NCBI GenBank assembly: GCA_037783545.1
Contig: JBBELK010000815.1
Span: forward strand, 1 to 64,000
DNA length: 64,000 nucleotides
Reading direction: 5' to 3'
From: Henricia sp. BOLD:AAB3569
Lineage: Eukaryota > Echinodermata > Asteroidea > Spinulosida > Echinasteridae
Shown in pieces: positions 48,189-59,825 of the stretch. Positions within the stretch are counted from its first letter, which is position 1; every line of letters begins with the position of its first letter. The notes below the pieces were generated by a model that was not told where the DNA came from, searched no databases, and saw only the letters and a program-made list of their open reading frames with translations. A program made the translations under genes and the position numbers.

Positions 48189-51100
48189 AGTCCTTCGGAT
48201 TGTCGTTGACACGGCCCAGTTTGGGACGGGATTTTGGTCAAAGTGTGGTCCAAACGTCGGCAAATTTGGAGGTCGAAAAATGTTCCGACGAACTTCAAAT
48301 TTTGCATGCTCCAAAGACTCTATATTGCGCACTTGTCCTAAAAAATTGACAGACTTTCGCCGGGAAATGGCAGAGGAATTTCAGAGTTTAGAAAAAAAAG
48401 GCGTTGGCGCTTCCTGGTTGCTCCCGCAACCTGTGGCTGTCTGTACACACCTCTTTGGTGTACTCCTGACTCGTGCGCATGCTCAGTCCTTCGGACTGTC
48501 GTTGACACGGCCCAGTTTGGGACGGGATTTTGGTCAAAGTGTGGTCCAAACGTCGGCAAATTTGGAGGTCGAAAAATGTTCCGACGAACTTCAAATTTTG
48601 CATGCTCCAAAGACTCTATATTGCGCACTTGTCCTAAAAAATTGACAGACTTTCGCCGGGAAATGGCAGAGAAATTTCAGAGTTTAGAAAAAAAAGGGGT
48701 TGGCGCTTCCTGGATGCTCCCGCAACCTGTGGCTGTCTGTACACACCTCTTTGGTGTACTCCTGACTCGTGCGCATGCTCAGTCCTTCGGACTGTCGTTG
48801 ACACGGCCCAGTTTGGGACGGGATTTTGGTCAAAGTGTGGTCCAAACGTCGGCAAATTTGGAGGTCGAAAAATGTTCCGACGAACTTCAAATTTTGCATG
48901 CTCCAAAGACTCTATATTGCGCACTTGTCCTAAACAATTGACAGACTTTCGCCGGGAAATGGCAGAGAAATTTCAGAGTTTAGAAAAAAAAGGGGTTGGC
49001 GGTTCCTGGTTGCTCCCGCAACCTGTGGCTGTCTGTACACACCTCTTTGGTGTACTCCTGACTCGTGCGCATGCTCAGTCCTTCGGACTGTCGTTGACAC
49101 GGCCCAGTTTGGGACGGGATTTTGGTCCAAACGTCGGCAAATTTGGAGGTCGAAAAATGTTCCGACGAACTTCAAATTTTGCATGCTCCAAAGACTCTAT
49201 ATTGCGCACTTGTCCTAACAAATTGACAGACTTTCGCCGGGAAATGGCAGAGAAATTTCAGAGTTTAGAAAAAAAAGGGGTTGGCGCTTCCTGGATGCTC
49301 CCGCAACCTGTGGTTGTCTGTACACACCTCTTTGGTGTACTCCTGACTCGTGCGCATGCTCAGTCCTTCGGACTGTCGTTGACACGGCCCAGTTTGGGAC
49401 GGGATTTTGGTCAAAGTGTGGTCCAAACGTCGGCAAATTTGGAGGTCGAAAAATGTTCCGACGAACTTCAAATTTTGCATGCTCCAAAGACTCTATATTG
49501 CGCACTTGTCCTAAAAAATTGACAGACTTTCGCCGGGAAATGGCAGAGAAATTTCAGAGTTTAGAAAAAAAAGGGGTTGGCGCTTCCTGGATGCTCCCGC
49601 AACCTGTGGCTGTCTGTACACACCTCTTTGGTGTACTCCTGACTCGTGCGCATGCTCAGTCCTTCGGACTGTCGTTGACACGGCCCAGTTTGGGACGGGA
49701 TTTTGGTCAAAGTGTGGTCCAAACGTCGGCAAATTTGGAGGTCGAAAAATGTTCCGACGAACTTCAAATTTTGCATGCTCCAAAGACTCTATATTGCGCA
49801 CTTGTCCTAAAAAATTGACAGACTTTCGCCGGGAAATGGCAGAGAAATTTCAGAGTTTAGAAAAAAAAGGGGTTGGCGCTTCCTGGATGCTCCCGCAACC
49901 TGTGGCTGTCTGTACACACCTCTTTGGTGTACTCCTGACTCGTGCGCATGCTCAGTCCTTCGGACTGTCGTTGACACGGCCCAGTTTGGGACGGGATTTT
50001 GGTCAAAGTGTGGTCCAAACGTCGGCAAATTTGGAGGTCGAAAAATGTTCCGACGAACTTCAAATTTTGCATGCTCCAAAGACTCTATATTGCGCACTTG
50101 TCCTAAAAAATTGACAGACTTTCGCCGGGAAATGGCAGAGAAATTTCAGAGTTTAGAAAAAAAAGGGGTTGGCGCTTCCTGGATGCTCCCGCAACCTGTG
50201 GCTGTCTGTACACACCTCTTTGGTGTACTCCTGACTCGTGCGCATGCTCAGTCCTTCGGACTGTCGTTGACACGGCCCAGTTTGGGACGGGATTTTGGTC
50301 AAAGTGTGGTCCAAACGTCGGCAAATTTGGAGGTCGAAAAATGTTCCGACGAACTTCAAATTTTGCATGCTCCAAAGACTCTATATTGCGCACTTGTCCT
50401 AAACAATTGACAGACTTTCGCCGGGAAATGGCAGAGAAATTTCAGAGTTTAGAAAAAAAAGGGGTTGGCGCTTCCTGGATGCTCCCGCAACCTGTGGCTG
50501 TCTGTACACACCTCTTTGGTGTACTCCTGACTCGTGCGCATGCTCAGTCCTTCGGACTGTCGTTGACACGGCCCAGTTTGGAACGGGATTTTGGTCAAAG
50601 TGTGGTCCAAACGTCGGCAAATTTGGAGGTCGAAAAATGTTCCGACGAACTTCAAATTTTGCATGCTCCAAAGACTCTATATTGCGCACTTGTCCTAAAA
50701 AATTGACAGACTTTCGCCGGGAAATGGCAGAGAAATTTCAGAGTTTAGAAAAAAAGGGGTTGGCGCTTCCTGGATGCTCCCGCAACCTGTGGCTGTCTGT
50801 ACACACCTCTTTGGTGTACTCCTGACTCGTGCGCATGCTCAGTCCTTCGGACTGTCGTTGACACGGCCCAGTTTGGGACGGGATTTTGGTCAAAGTGTGG
50901 TCCAAACGTCGGCAAATTTGGAGGTCGAAAAATGTTCCGACGAACTTCAAATTTTCCATGCTCCAAAGACTCTATATTGCGCACTTGTCCTAAAAAATTG
51001 ACAGACTTTCGCCGGGAAATGGCAGAGAAATTTCAGAGTTTAGAAAAAAAGGGGTTGGCGCTTCCTGGATGCTCCCGCAACCTGTTGCTGTCTGTACACA

Positions 51101-54100
51101 CCTCTTTGGTGTACTCCTGACTCGTGCGCATGCTCAGTCCTTCGGACTGTCGTTGACACGGCCCAGTTTGGGACGGGATTTTGGTCAAAGTGTGGTCCAA
51201 ACGTCGGCAAATTTGGAGGTCGAAAAATGTTCCGACGAACTTCAAATTTTCCATGCTCCAAAGACTCTATATTGCGCACTTGTCCTAAAAAATTGACAGA
51301 CTTTCGCCGGGAAATGGCAGAGAAATTTCAGAGTTTAGAAAAAAAAGGGGTTGGCGCTTCCTGGATGCTCCCGCAACCTGTGGCTGTCTGTACACACCTC
51401 TTTGGTGTACTCCTGACTCGTGCGCATGCTCAGTCCTTCGGACTGTCGTTGACACGGCCCAGTTTGGGACGGGATTTTGGTCAAAGTGTGGTCCAAACGT
51501 CGGCAAATTTGGAGGTCGAAAAATGTTCCGACGAACTTAAAATTGTGCATGCTCCAAAGACTCTATATTGCGCACTTGTCCTAAAAAATTGACAGACTTT
51601 GGCCGGGAAATGGCAGAGAAATTTCAGAGTTTAGAAAAAAAAGGGGTTGGCGCTTCCTGGATGCTCCCGCAACCTGTGGCTGTCTGTACACACCTCTTTG
51701 GTGTACTCCTGACTCGTGCGCATGCTCAGTCCTTCGGACTGTCGTTGACACGGCCCAGTTTGGGACGGGATTTTGGTCAAAGTGTGGTCCAAACGTCGGC
51801 AAATTTGGAGGTCGGAAAATGTTCCGACGAACTTCAAATTTTGCATGCTCCAAAGACTCTATATTGCGCACTTGTCCTAAAAAAATTGACAGACTTTCGC
51901 CGGGAAATGGCAGAGAAATTTCAGAGTTTAGAAAAAAAAGGGGTTGGCGCTTCCTGGTTGCTCCCGCAACCTGTGGCTGTCTGTACACACCTCTTTGGTG
52001 TACTCCTGACTCGTGCGCATGCTCAGTCCTTCGGACTGTCGTTGACACGGCCCAGTTTGGGACGGGATTTTGGTCAAAGTGTGGTCCAAACGTCGGCAAA
52101 TTTAGAGGTCGAAAAATGTTCCGACGAACTTAAAATTTTGCATGCTCCAAAGACTCTATATTGCGCACTTGTCCTAAAAAATTGACAGACTTTCGCCGGG
52201 AAATGGCAGAGAAATTTCAGAGTTTAGAAAAAAAAGGGGTTGGCGCTTCCTGGATGCTCCCGCAACCTGTGGCTGTCTGTACACACCTCTTTGGTGTACT
52301 CCTGACTCGTGCGCATGCTCAGTCCTTCGGACTGTCGTTGACACGGCCCAGTTTGGGACGGGATTTTGGTCAAAGTGTGGTCCAAACGTCGGCAAATTTG
52401 GAGGTCGAAAAATGTTCCGACGAACTTCAAATTTTGCATGCTCCAAAGACTCTATATTGCGCACTTGTCCTAAACAATTGACAGACTTTCGCCGGGAAAT
52501 GGCAGAGAAATTTCAGAGTTTAGAAAAAAAAGGGGTTGGCGGTTCCTGGTTGCTCCCGCAACCTGTGGCTGTCTGTACACACCTCTTTGGTGTACTCCTG
52601 ACTCGTGCGCATGCTCAGTCCTTCGGACTGTCGTTGACACGGCCCAGTTTGGGACGGGATTTTGGTCCAAACGTCGGCAAATTTGGAGGTCGAAAAATGT
52701 TCCGACGAACTTCAAATTTTGCATGCTCCAAAGACTCTATATTGCGCACTTGTCCTAACAAATTGACAGACTTTCGCCGGGAAATGGCAGAGAAATTTCA
52801 GAGTTTAGAAAAAAAAGGGGTTGGCGCTTCCTGGATGCTCCCGCAACCTGTGGTTGTCTGTACACACCTCTTTGGTGTACTCCTGACTCGTGCGCATGCT
52901 CAGTCCTTCGGACTGTCGTTGACACGGCCCAGTTTGGGACGGGATTTTGGTCAAAGTGTGGTCCAAACGTCGGCAAATTTGGAGGTCGAAAAATGTTCCG
53001 ACGAACTTCAAATTTTGCATGCTCCAAAGACTCTATATTGCGCACTTGTCCTAAAAAATTGACAGACTTTCGCCGGGAAATGGCAGAGAAATTTCAGAGT
53101 TTAGAAAAAAAAGGGGTTGGCGCTTCCTGGATGCTCCCGCAACCTGTGGCTGTCTGTACACACCTCTTTGGTGTACTCCTGACTCGTGCGCATGCTCAGT
53201 CCTTCGGACTGTCGTTGACACGGCCCAGTTTGGGACGGGATTTTGGTCAAAGTGTGGTCCAAACGTCGGCAAATTTGGAGGTCGAAAAATGTTCCGACGA
53301 ACTTCAAATTTTGCATGCTCCAAAGACTCTATATTGCGCACTTGTCCTAAAAAATTGACAGACTTTCGCCGGGAAATGGCAGAGAAATTTCAGAGTTTAG
53401 AAAAAAAAGGGGTTGGCGCTTCCTGGATGCTCCCGCAACCTGTGGCTGTCTGTACACACCTCTTTGGTGTACTCCTGACTCGTGCGCATGCTCAGTCCTT
53501 CGGACTGTCGTTGACACGGCCCAGTTTGGGACGGGATTTTGGTCAAAGTGTGGTCCAAACGTCGGCAAATTTGGAGGTCGAAAAATGTTCCGACGAACTT
53601 CAAATTTTCCATGCTCCAAAGACTCTATATTGCGCACTTGTCCTAAAAAATTGACAGACTTTCGCCGGGAAATGGCAGAGAAATTTCAGAGTTTAGAAAA
53701 AAAAGGGGTTGGCGCTTCCTGGATGCTCCCGCAACCTGTTGCTGTCTGTACACACCTCTTTGGTGTACTCCTGACTCGTGCGCATGCTCAGTCCTTCGGA
53801 CTGTCGTTGACACGGCCCAGTTTGGGACGGGATTTTGGTCAAAGTGTGGTCCAAACGTCGGCAAATTTGGAGGTCGAAAAATGTTCCGACGAACTTCAAA
53901 TTGTGCATGCTCCAAAGACTCTATATTGCGCACTTGTCCTAAAAAATTGACAGACTTTCGCCGGGAAATGGCAGATAAATTTCAGAGTTTAGAAAAAAAA
54001 GGGGTTGGCGCTTCCTGGATGCTCCCGCAACCTGTGGCTGTCTGTACACACCTCTTTGGTGTACTCCTGACTCGTGCGCATGCTCAGTCCTTCGGACTGT

Positions 54101-57100
54101 CGTTGACACGGCCCAGTTTGGGACGGGATTTTGGTCAAAGTGTGGTCCAAACGTCGGCAAATTTGGAGGTCGAAAAATGTTCCGACGAACTTCAAATTTT
54201 GCATGCTCCAAAGACTCTATATTGCGCACTTGTCCTAAACAATTGACAGACTTTCGCCGGGAAATGGCAGAGAAATTTCAGAGTTTAGAAAAAAAAGGGG
54301 TTGGCGCTTCCTGGATGCTCCCGCAACCTGTGGCTGTCTGTACACACCTCTTTGGTGTACTCCTGACTCGTGCGCATGCTCAGTCCTTCGGACTGTCGTT
54401 GACACGGCCCAGTTTGGGACGGGATTTTGGTCAAAGTGTGGTCCAAACGTCGGCAAATTTGGAGGTCGAAAAATGTTCCGACGAACTTCAAATTTTGCAT
54501 GCTCCAAAGACTCTATATTGCGCACTTGTCCTAAAAAATTGACAGACTTTCGCCGGGAAATGGCAGAGAAATTTCAGAGTTTAGAAAAAAAAGGGGTTGG
54601 CGCTTCCTGGATGCTCCCGCAACCTGTGGCTGTCTGTACACACCTCTTTGGTGTACTCCTGACTCGTGCGCATGCTCAGTCCTTCGGACTGTCGTTGACA
54701 CGGCCCAGTTTGGGACGGGATTTTGGTCAAAGTGTGGTCCAAACGTCGGCAAATTTGGAGGTCGAAAAATGTTCCGACGAACTTCAAATTTTCCATGCTC
54801 CAAAGACTCTATATTGCGCACTTGTCCTAAAAAATTGACAGACTTTCGCCGGGAAATGGCAGAGAAATTTCAGAGTTTAGAAAAAAAGGGGTTGGCGCTT
54901 CCTGGATGCTCCCGCAACCTGTTGCTGTCTGTACACACCTCTTTGGTGTACTCCTGACTCGTGCGCATGCTCAGTCCTTCGGACTGTCGTTGACACGGCC
55001 CAGTTTGGGACGGGATTTTGGTCAAAGTGTGGTCCAAACGTCGGCAAATTTGGAGGTCGAAAAATGTTCCGACGAACTTCAAATTTTCCATGCTCCAAAG
55101 ACTCTATATTGCGCACTTGTCCTAAAAAATTGACAGACTTTCGCCGGGAAATGGCAGAGAAATTTCAGAGTTTAGAAAAAAAAGGGGTTGGCGCTTCCTG
55201 GATGCTCCCGCAACCTGTGGCTGTCTGTACACACCTCTTTGGTGTACTCCTGACTCGTGCGCATGCTCAGTCCTTCGGACTGTCGTTGACACGGCCCAGT
55301 TTGGGACGGGATTTTGGTCAAAGTGTGGTCCAAACGTCGGCAAATTTGGAGGTCGAAAAATGTTCCGACGAACTTAAAATTGTGCATGCTCCAAAGACTC
55401 TATATTGCGCACTTGTCCTAAAAAATTGACAGACTTTGGCCGGGAAATGGCAGAGAAATTTCAGAGTTTAGAAAAAAAAGGGGTTGGCGCTTCCTGGATG
55501 CTCCCGCAACCTGTGGCTGTCTGTACACACCTCTTTGGTGTACTCCTGACTCGTGCGCATGCTCAGTCCTTCGGACTGTCGTTGACACGGCCCAGTTTGG
55601 GACGGGATTTTGGTCAAAGTGTGGTCCAAACGTCGGCAAATTTGGAGGTCGGAAAATGTTCCGACGAACTTCAAATTTTGCATGCTCCAAAGACTCTATA
55701 TTGCGCACTTGTCCTAAAAAATTGACAGACTTTCGCCGGGAAATGGCAGAGAAATTTCAGAGTTTAGAAAAAAAAGGGGTTGGCGCTTCCTGGTTGCTCC
55801 CGCAACCTGTGGCTGTCTGTACACACCTCTTTGGTGTACTCCTGACTCGTGCGCATGCTCAGTCCTTCGGACTGTCGTTGACACGGCCCAGTTTGGGACG
55901 GGATTTTGGTCAAAGTGTGGTCCAAACGTCGGCAAATTTGGAGGTCGAAAAATGTTCCGACGAACTTAAAATTTTGCATGCTCCAAAGACTCTATATTGC
56001 GCACTTGTCCTAAAAAATTGACAGACTTTCGCCGGGAAATGGCAGAGAAATTTCAGAGTTTAGAAAAAAAAGGGGTTGGCGCTTCCTGGATGCTCCCGCA
56101 ACCTGTGGCTGTCTGTACACACCTCTTTGGTGTACTCCTGACTCGTGCGCATGCTCAGTCCTTCGGACTGTCGTTGACACGGCCCAGTTTGGGACGGGAT
56201 TTTGGTCAAAGTGTGGTCCAAACGTCGGCAAATTTGGAGGTCGAAAAATGTTCCGACGAACTTCAAATTTTGCATGCTCCAAAGACTCTATATTGCGCAC
56301 TTGTCCTAAAAAATTGACAGACTTTCGCCGGGAAATGGCAGAGAAATTTCAGAGTTTAGAAAAAAAGGGGTTGGCGCTTCCTGGATGCTCCCGCAACCTG
56401 TGGCTGTCTGTACACACCTCTTTGGTGTACTCCTGACTCGTGCGCATGCTCAGTCCTTCGGACTGTCGTTGACACGGCCCAGTTTGGGACGGGATTTTGG
56501 TCAAAGTGTGGTCCAAACGTCGGCAAATTTGGAGGTCGAAAAATGTTCCGACGAACTTCAAATTTTGCATGCTCCAAAGACTCTATATTGCGCACTTGTC
56601 CTAAAAAATTGACAGACTTTCGCCGGGAAATGGCAGAGAAATTTCAGAGTTTAGAAAAAAAGGGGTTGGCGCTTCCTGGATGCTCCCGCAACCTGTTGCT
56701 GTCTGTACACACCTCTTTGGTGTACTCCTGACTCGTGCGCATGCTCAGTCCTTCGGACTGTCGTTGACACGGCCCAGTTTGGGACGGGATTTTGGTCAAA
56801 GTGTGGTCCAAACGTCGGCAAATTTGGAGGTCGAAAAATGTTCCGACGAACTTCAAATTTTCCATGCTCCAAAGACTCTATATTGCGCACTTGTCCTAAA
56901 AAATTGACAGACTTTCGCCGGGAAATGGCAGAGAAATTTCAGAGTTTAGAAAAAAAAGGGGTTGGCGCTTCCTGGATGCTCCCGCAACCTGTGGCTGTCT
57001 GTACACACCTCTTTGGTGTACTCCTGACTCGTGCGCATGCTCAGTCCTTCGGACTGTCGTTGACACGGCCCAGTTTGGGACGGGATTTTGGTCAAAGTGT

Positions 57101-59153
57101 GGTCCAAACGTCGGCAAATTTGGAGGTCGAAAAATGTTCCGACGAACTTAAAATTGTGCATGCTCCAAAGACTCTATATTGCGCACTTGTCCTAAAAAAT
57201 TGACAGACTTTGGCCGGGAAATGGCAGAGAAATTTCAGAGTTTAGAAAAAAAAGGGGTTGGCGCTTCCTGGATGCTCCCGCAACCTGTGGCTGTCTGTAC
57301 ACACCTCTTTGGTGTACTCCTGACTCGTGCGCATGCTCAGTCCTTCGGACTGTCGTTGACACGGCCCAGTTTGGGACGGGATTTTGGTCAAAGTGTGGTC
57401 CAAACGTCGGCAAATTTGGAGGTCGGAAAATGTTCCGACGAACTTCAAATTTTGCATGCTCCAAAGACTCTATATTGCGCACTTGTCCTAAAAAATTGAC
57501 AGACTTTCGCCGGGAAATGGCAGAGAAATTTCAGAGTTTAGAAAAAAAAGGGGTTGGCGCTTCCTGGTTGCTCCCGCAACCTGTGGCTGTCTGTACACAC
57601 CTCTTTGGTGTACTCCTGACTCGTGCGCATGCTCAGTCCTTCGGACTGTCGTTGACACGGCCCAGTTTGGGACGGGATTTTGGTCAAAGTGTGGTCCAAA
57701 CGTCGGCAAATTTGGAGGTCGAAAAATGTTCCGACGAACTTAAAATTTTGCATGCTCCAAAGACTCTATATTGCGCACTTGTCCTAAAAAATTGACAGAC
57801 TTTCGCCGGGAAATGGCAGAGAAATTTCAGAGTTTAGAAAAAAAAGGGGTTGGCGCTTCCTGGATGCTCCCGCAACCTGTGGCTGTCTGTACACACCTCT
57901 TTGGTGTACTCCTGACTCGTGCGCATGCTCAGTCCTTCGGACTGTCGTTGACACGGCCCAGTTTGGGACGGGATTTTGGTCAAAGTGTGGTCCAAACGTC
58001 GGCAAATTTGGAGGTCGAAAAATGTTCCGACGAACTTCAAATTTTGCATGCTCCAAAGACTCTATATTGCGCACTTGTCCTAAAAAATTGACAGACTTTC
58101 GCCGGGAAATGGCAGAGAAATTTCAGAGTTTAGAAAAAAAGGGGTTGGCGCTTCCTGGATGCTCCCGCAACCTGTGGCTGTCTGTACACACCTCTTTGGT
58201 GTACTCCTGACTCGTGCGCATGCTCAGTCCTTCGGACTGTCGTTGACACGGCCCAGTTTGGGACGGGATTTTGGTCAAAGTGTGGTCCAAACGTCGGGAA
58301 ATTTGGAGGTCGAAAAATGTTCCGACGAACTTCAAATTTTGCATGCTCCAAAGACTCTATATTGCGCACTTGTCCTAAACAATTGACAGACTTTCGCCGG
58401 GAAATGGCAGAGAAATTTCAGAGTTTAGAAAAAAAAGGGGTTGGCGCTTCCTGGTTGCTCCCGCAACCTGTGGCTGTCTGTACACACCTCTTTGGTGTAC
58501 TCCTGACTCGTGCGCATGCTCAGTCCTTCGGACTGTCGTTGACACGGCCCAGTTTGGGACGGGATTTTGGTCCAAACGTCGGCAAATTTGGAGGTCGAAA
58601 AATGTTCCGACGAACTTCAAATTTTGCATGCTCCAAAGACTCTATATTGCGCACTTGTCCTAAAAAATTGACAGACTTTCGCCGGGAAATGGCAGAGAAA
58701 TTTCAGAGTTTAGAAAAAAAAGGGGTTGGCGCTTCCTGGATGCTCCCGCAACCTGTGGCTGTCTGTACACACCTCTTTGGTGTACTCCTGACTCGTGCGC
58801 ATGCTCAGTCCTTCGGACTGTCGTTGACACGGCCCAGTTTGGGACGGGATTTGGGTCAAAGTGTGGTCCAAACGTCGGCAAATTTGGAGGTCGAAAAATG
58901 TTCCGACGAACTTCAAATTTTGCATGCTCCAAAGACTCTATATTGCGCACTTGTCCTAAAAAATTGACAGACTTTCGCCGGGAAATGGCAGAGAAATTTC
59001 AGAGTTTAGAAAAAAAAGGGGTTGGCGCTTCCTGGATGCTCCCGCAACCTGTGGCTGTCTGTACACACCTCTTTGGTGTACTCCTGACTCGTGCGCATGC
59101 TCAGTCCTTCGGACTGTCGTTGACACGGCCCAGTTTGGGACGGGATTTTGGTC
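48189..59153 (+). repeat. Satellite right of SINE copy 5 up to LINE-B
   Basis: About 37 monomers with strong higher-order structure. A five-monomer marker series (TTTTCCATGC; TTAAAATTGTGC with TTTGGCCGGG; AGGTCGGAAAATG with TTGCTCC; TTAAAATTTTGC) occurs three times, starting near 51,227, 55,064 and 56,838. A second series (TAAACAATTG with GGCGGTTCC and the 11-bp deletion, then CTAACAAATTG with GGTTGTC) occurs at 48,872 and 52,412. The array stops at GGGACGGGATTTTGGTC where LINE-B begins. No gene is seen. Confidence 0.97.
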
Positions 59154-59825
59154 GGAGTGTGCGTTTTTTGCTCCGGAGTTTTTGCCGTTTTTTGAGTGTT
59201 TCGGAGCGTTTCTCCTGCTAAATTTCGTGTAAATATTTGTATTATATAGTGTACCCCAAAGTGTTTATCTGTTTTTGGTGAATTTTGGGGTATTTTGTCT
59301 GTGTTTTTCGTGTTTTTTGGTTGGTTATATTTGGGTTGGTTTAGTGCATCTGCACTAGCCGAGAACAGTCTTTTGTTCGGCCGTACTCTTTTGTTCACGC
59401 CGTACGTGTGTACGTGTGTGGGCAGGGTACGGCCTTTGTGTTCGTTCACCCGTGCAGTTGTGCATAGCAGTCGTGTGCACAGTTGTACGGGCCATTTTGT
59501 TTTTGTTCCTGTTGTGGTTTTCTATACTGTGTGAACGGCATAAGTCTTGCCGTTTACACGTATAGTCCCTTTTGTGTTTACTGCCGTTGTCGGTCTCATA
59601 AGTCTGAGCCGTCGCGGTATTTGTTTTTCTTCGCTATTGTGTTTACCATAAGTCTGGTTGACACAGCAGCGTTTACTGTACATAATTCCTTGTCTTTTTG
59701 TACTTCTATCCCAGGGGAGATAGAAGTACGCATTTTATTTTAGACACCGTTACGAGAAGTTCCGGTGTCCTTGTTTTATCCTAGTGGGATATATTTCTTG
59801 TTTCTATTTGTTGCTTTCCTTTAAT
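59154..59825 (+). other. LINE-B 5' UTR
   Basis: 672 bp without a convincing gene. The first 370 bp are rich in T and G and poor in A and C. Near the start GCTCCG (59,170-59,175) can pair with CGGAGC (59,202-59,207). The last 300 bp hold a chain of hairpins described separately. A promoter is expected in a LINE leader but I see no recognisable core element. I could not fit an HDV-like or hammerhead ribozyme. Confidence 0.7.
59522..59791 (+). promoter_or_regulatory. Hairpin chain in LINE-B leader
   Basis: Six inverted repeats follow one another before ORF1. (1) 59,522-59,565: CTATAC, a bulged T and GTGTGAACGGCA pair with TGCCGTTTACAC and GTATAG, about 18 bp with one G-T pair. (2) 59,582-59,619: TGCCG/CGGTA, CGG/CCG and CTCA/TGAG with internal loops. 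(3) 59,638-59,665: TGTGT/ACACA and ACCA/TGGT. (4) 59,700-59,729: perfect 11-bp GTACTTCTATC stem. (5) 59,743-59,769: GACACCG/CGGTGTC. (6) 59,777-59,791: TATCC/GGATA. The first three have different stems but all expose TAAGTC in the loop. Structure is inferred by eye; a role in translation, packaging or protein binding is a guess. Confidence 0.6.

Noticed and set aside
59154..59220. HDV-like or hammerhead ribozyme at the LINE-B 5' end
   Set aside because: Only a simple GCTCCG/CGGAGC stem could be found; the required nested pairings and catalytic core were not identifiable by eye.
59295..59743. Small open frames in the LINE-B leader (79 and 86 aa)
   Set aside because: Low-complexity, T/G-biased translation overlapping the hairpins, with no domain and no conserved counterpart in LINE-A.
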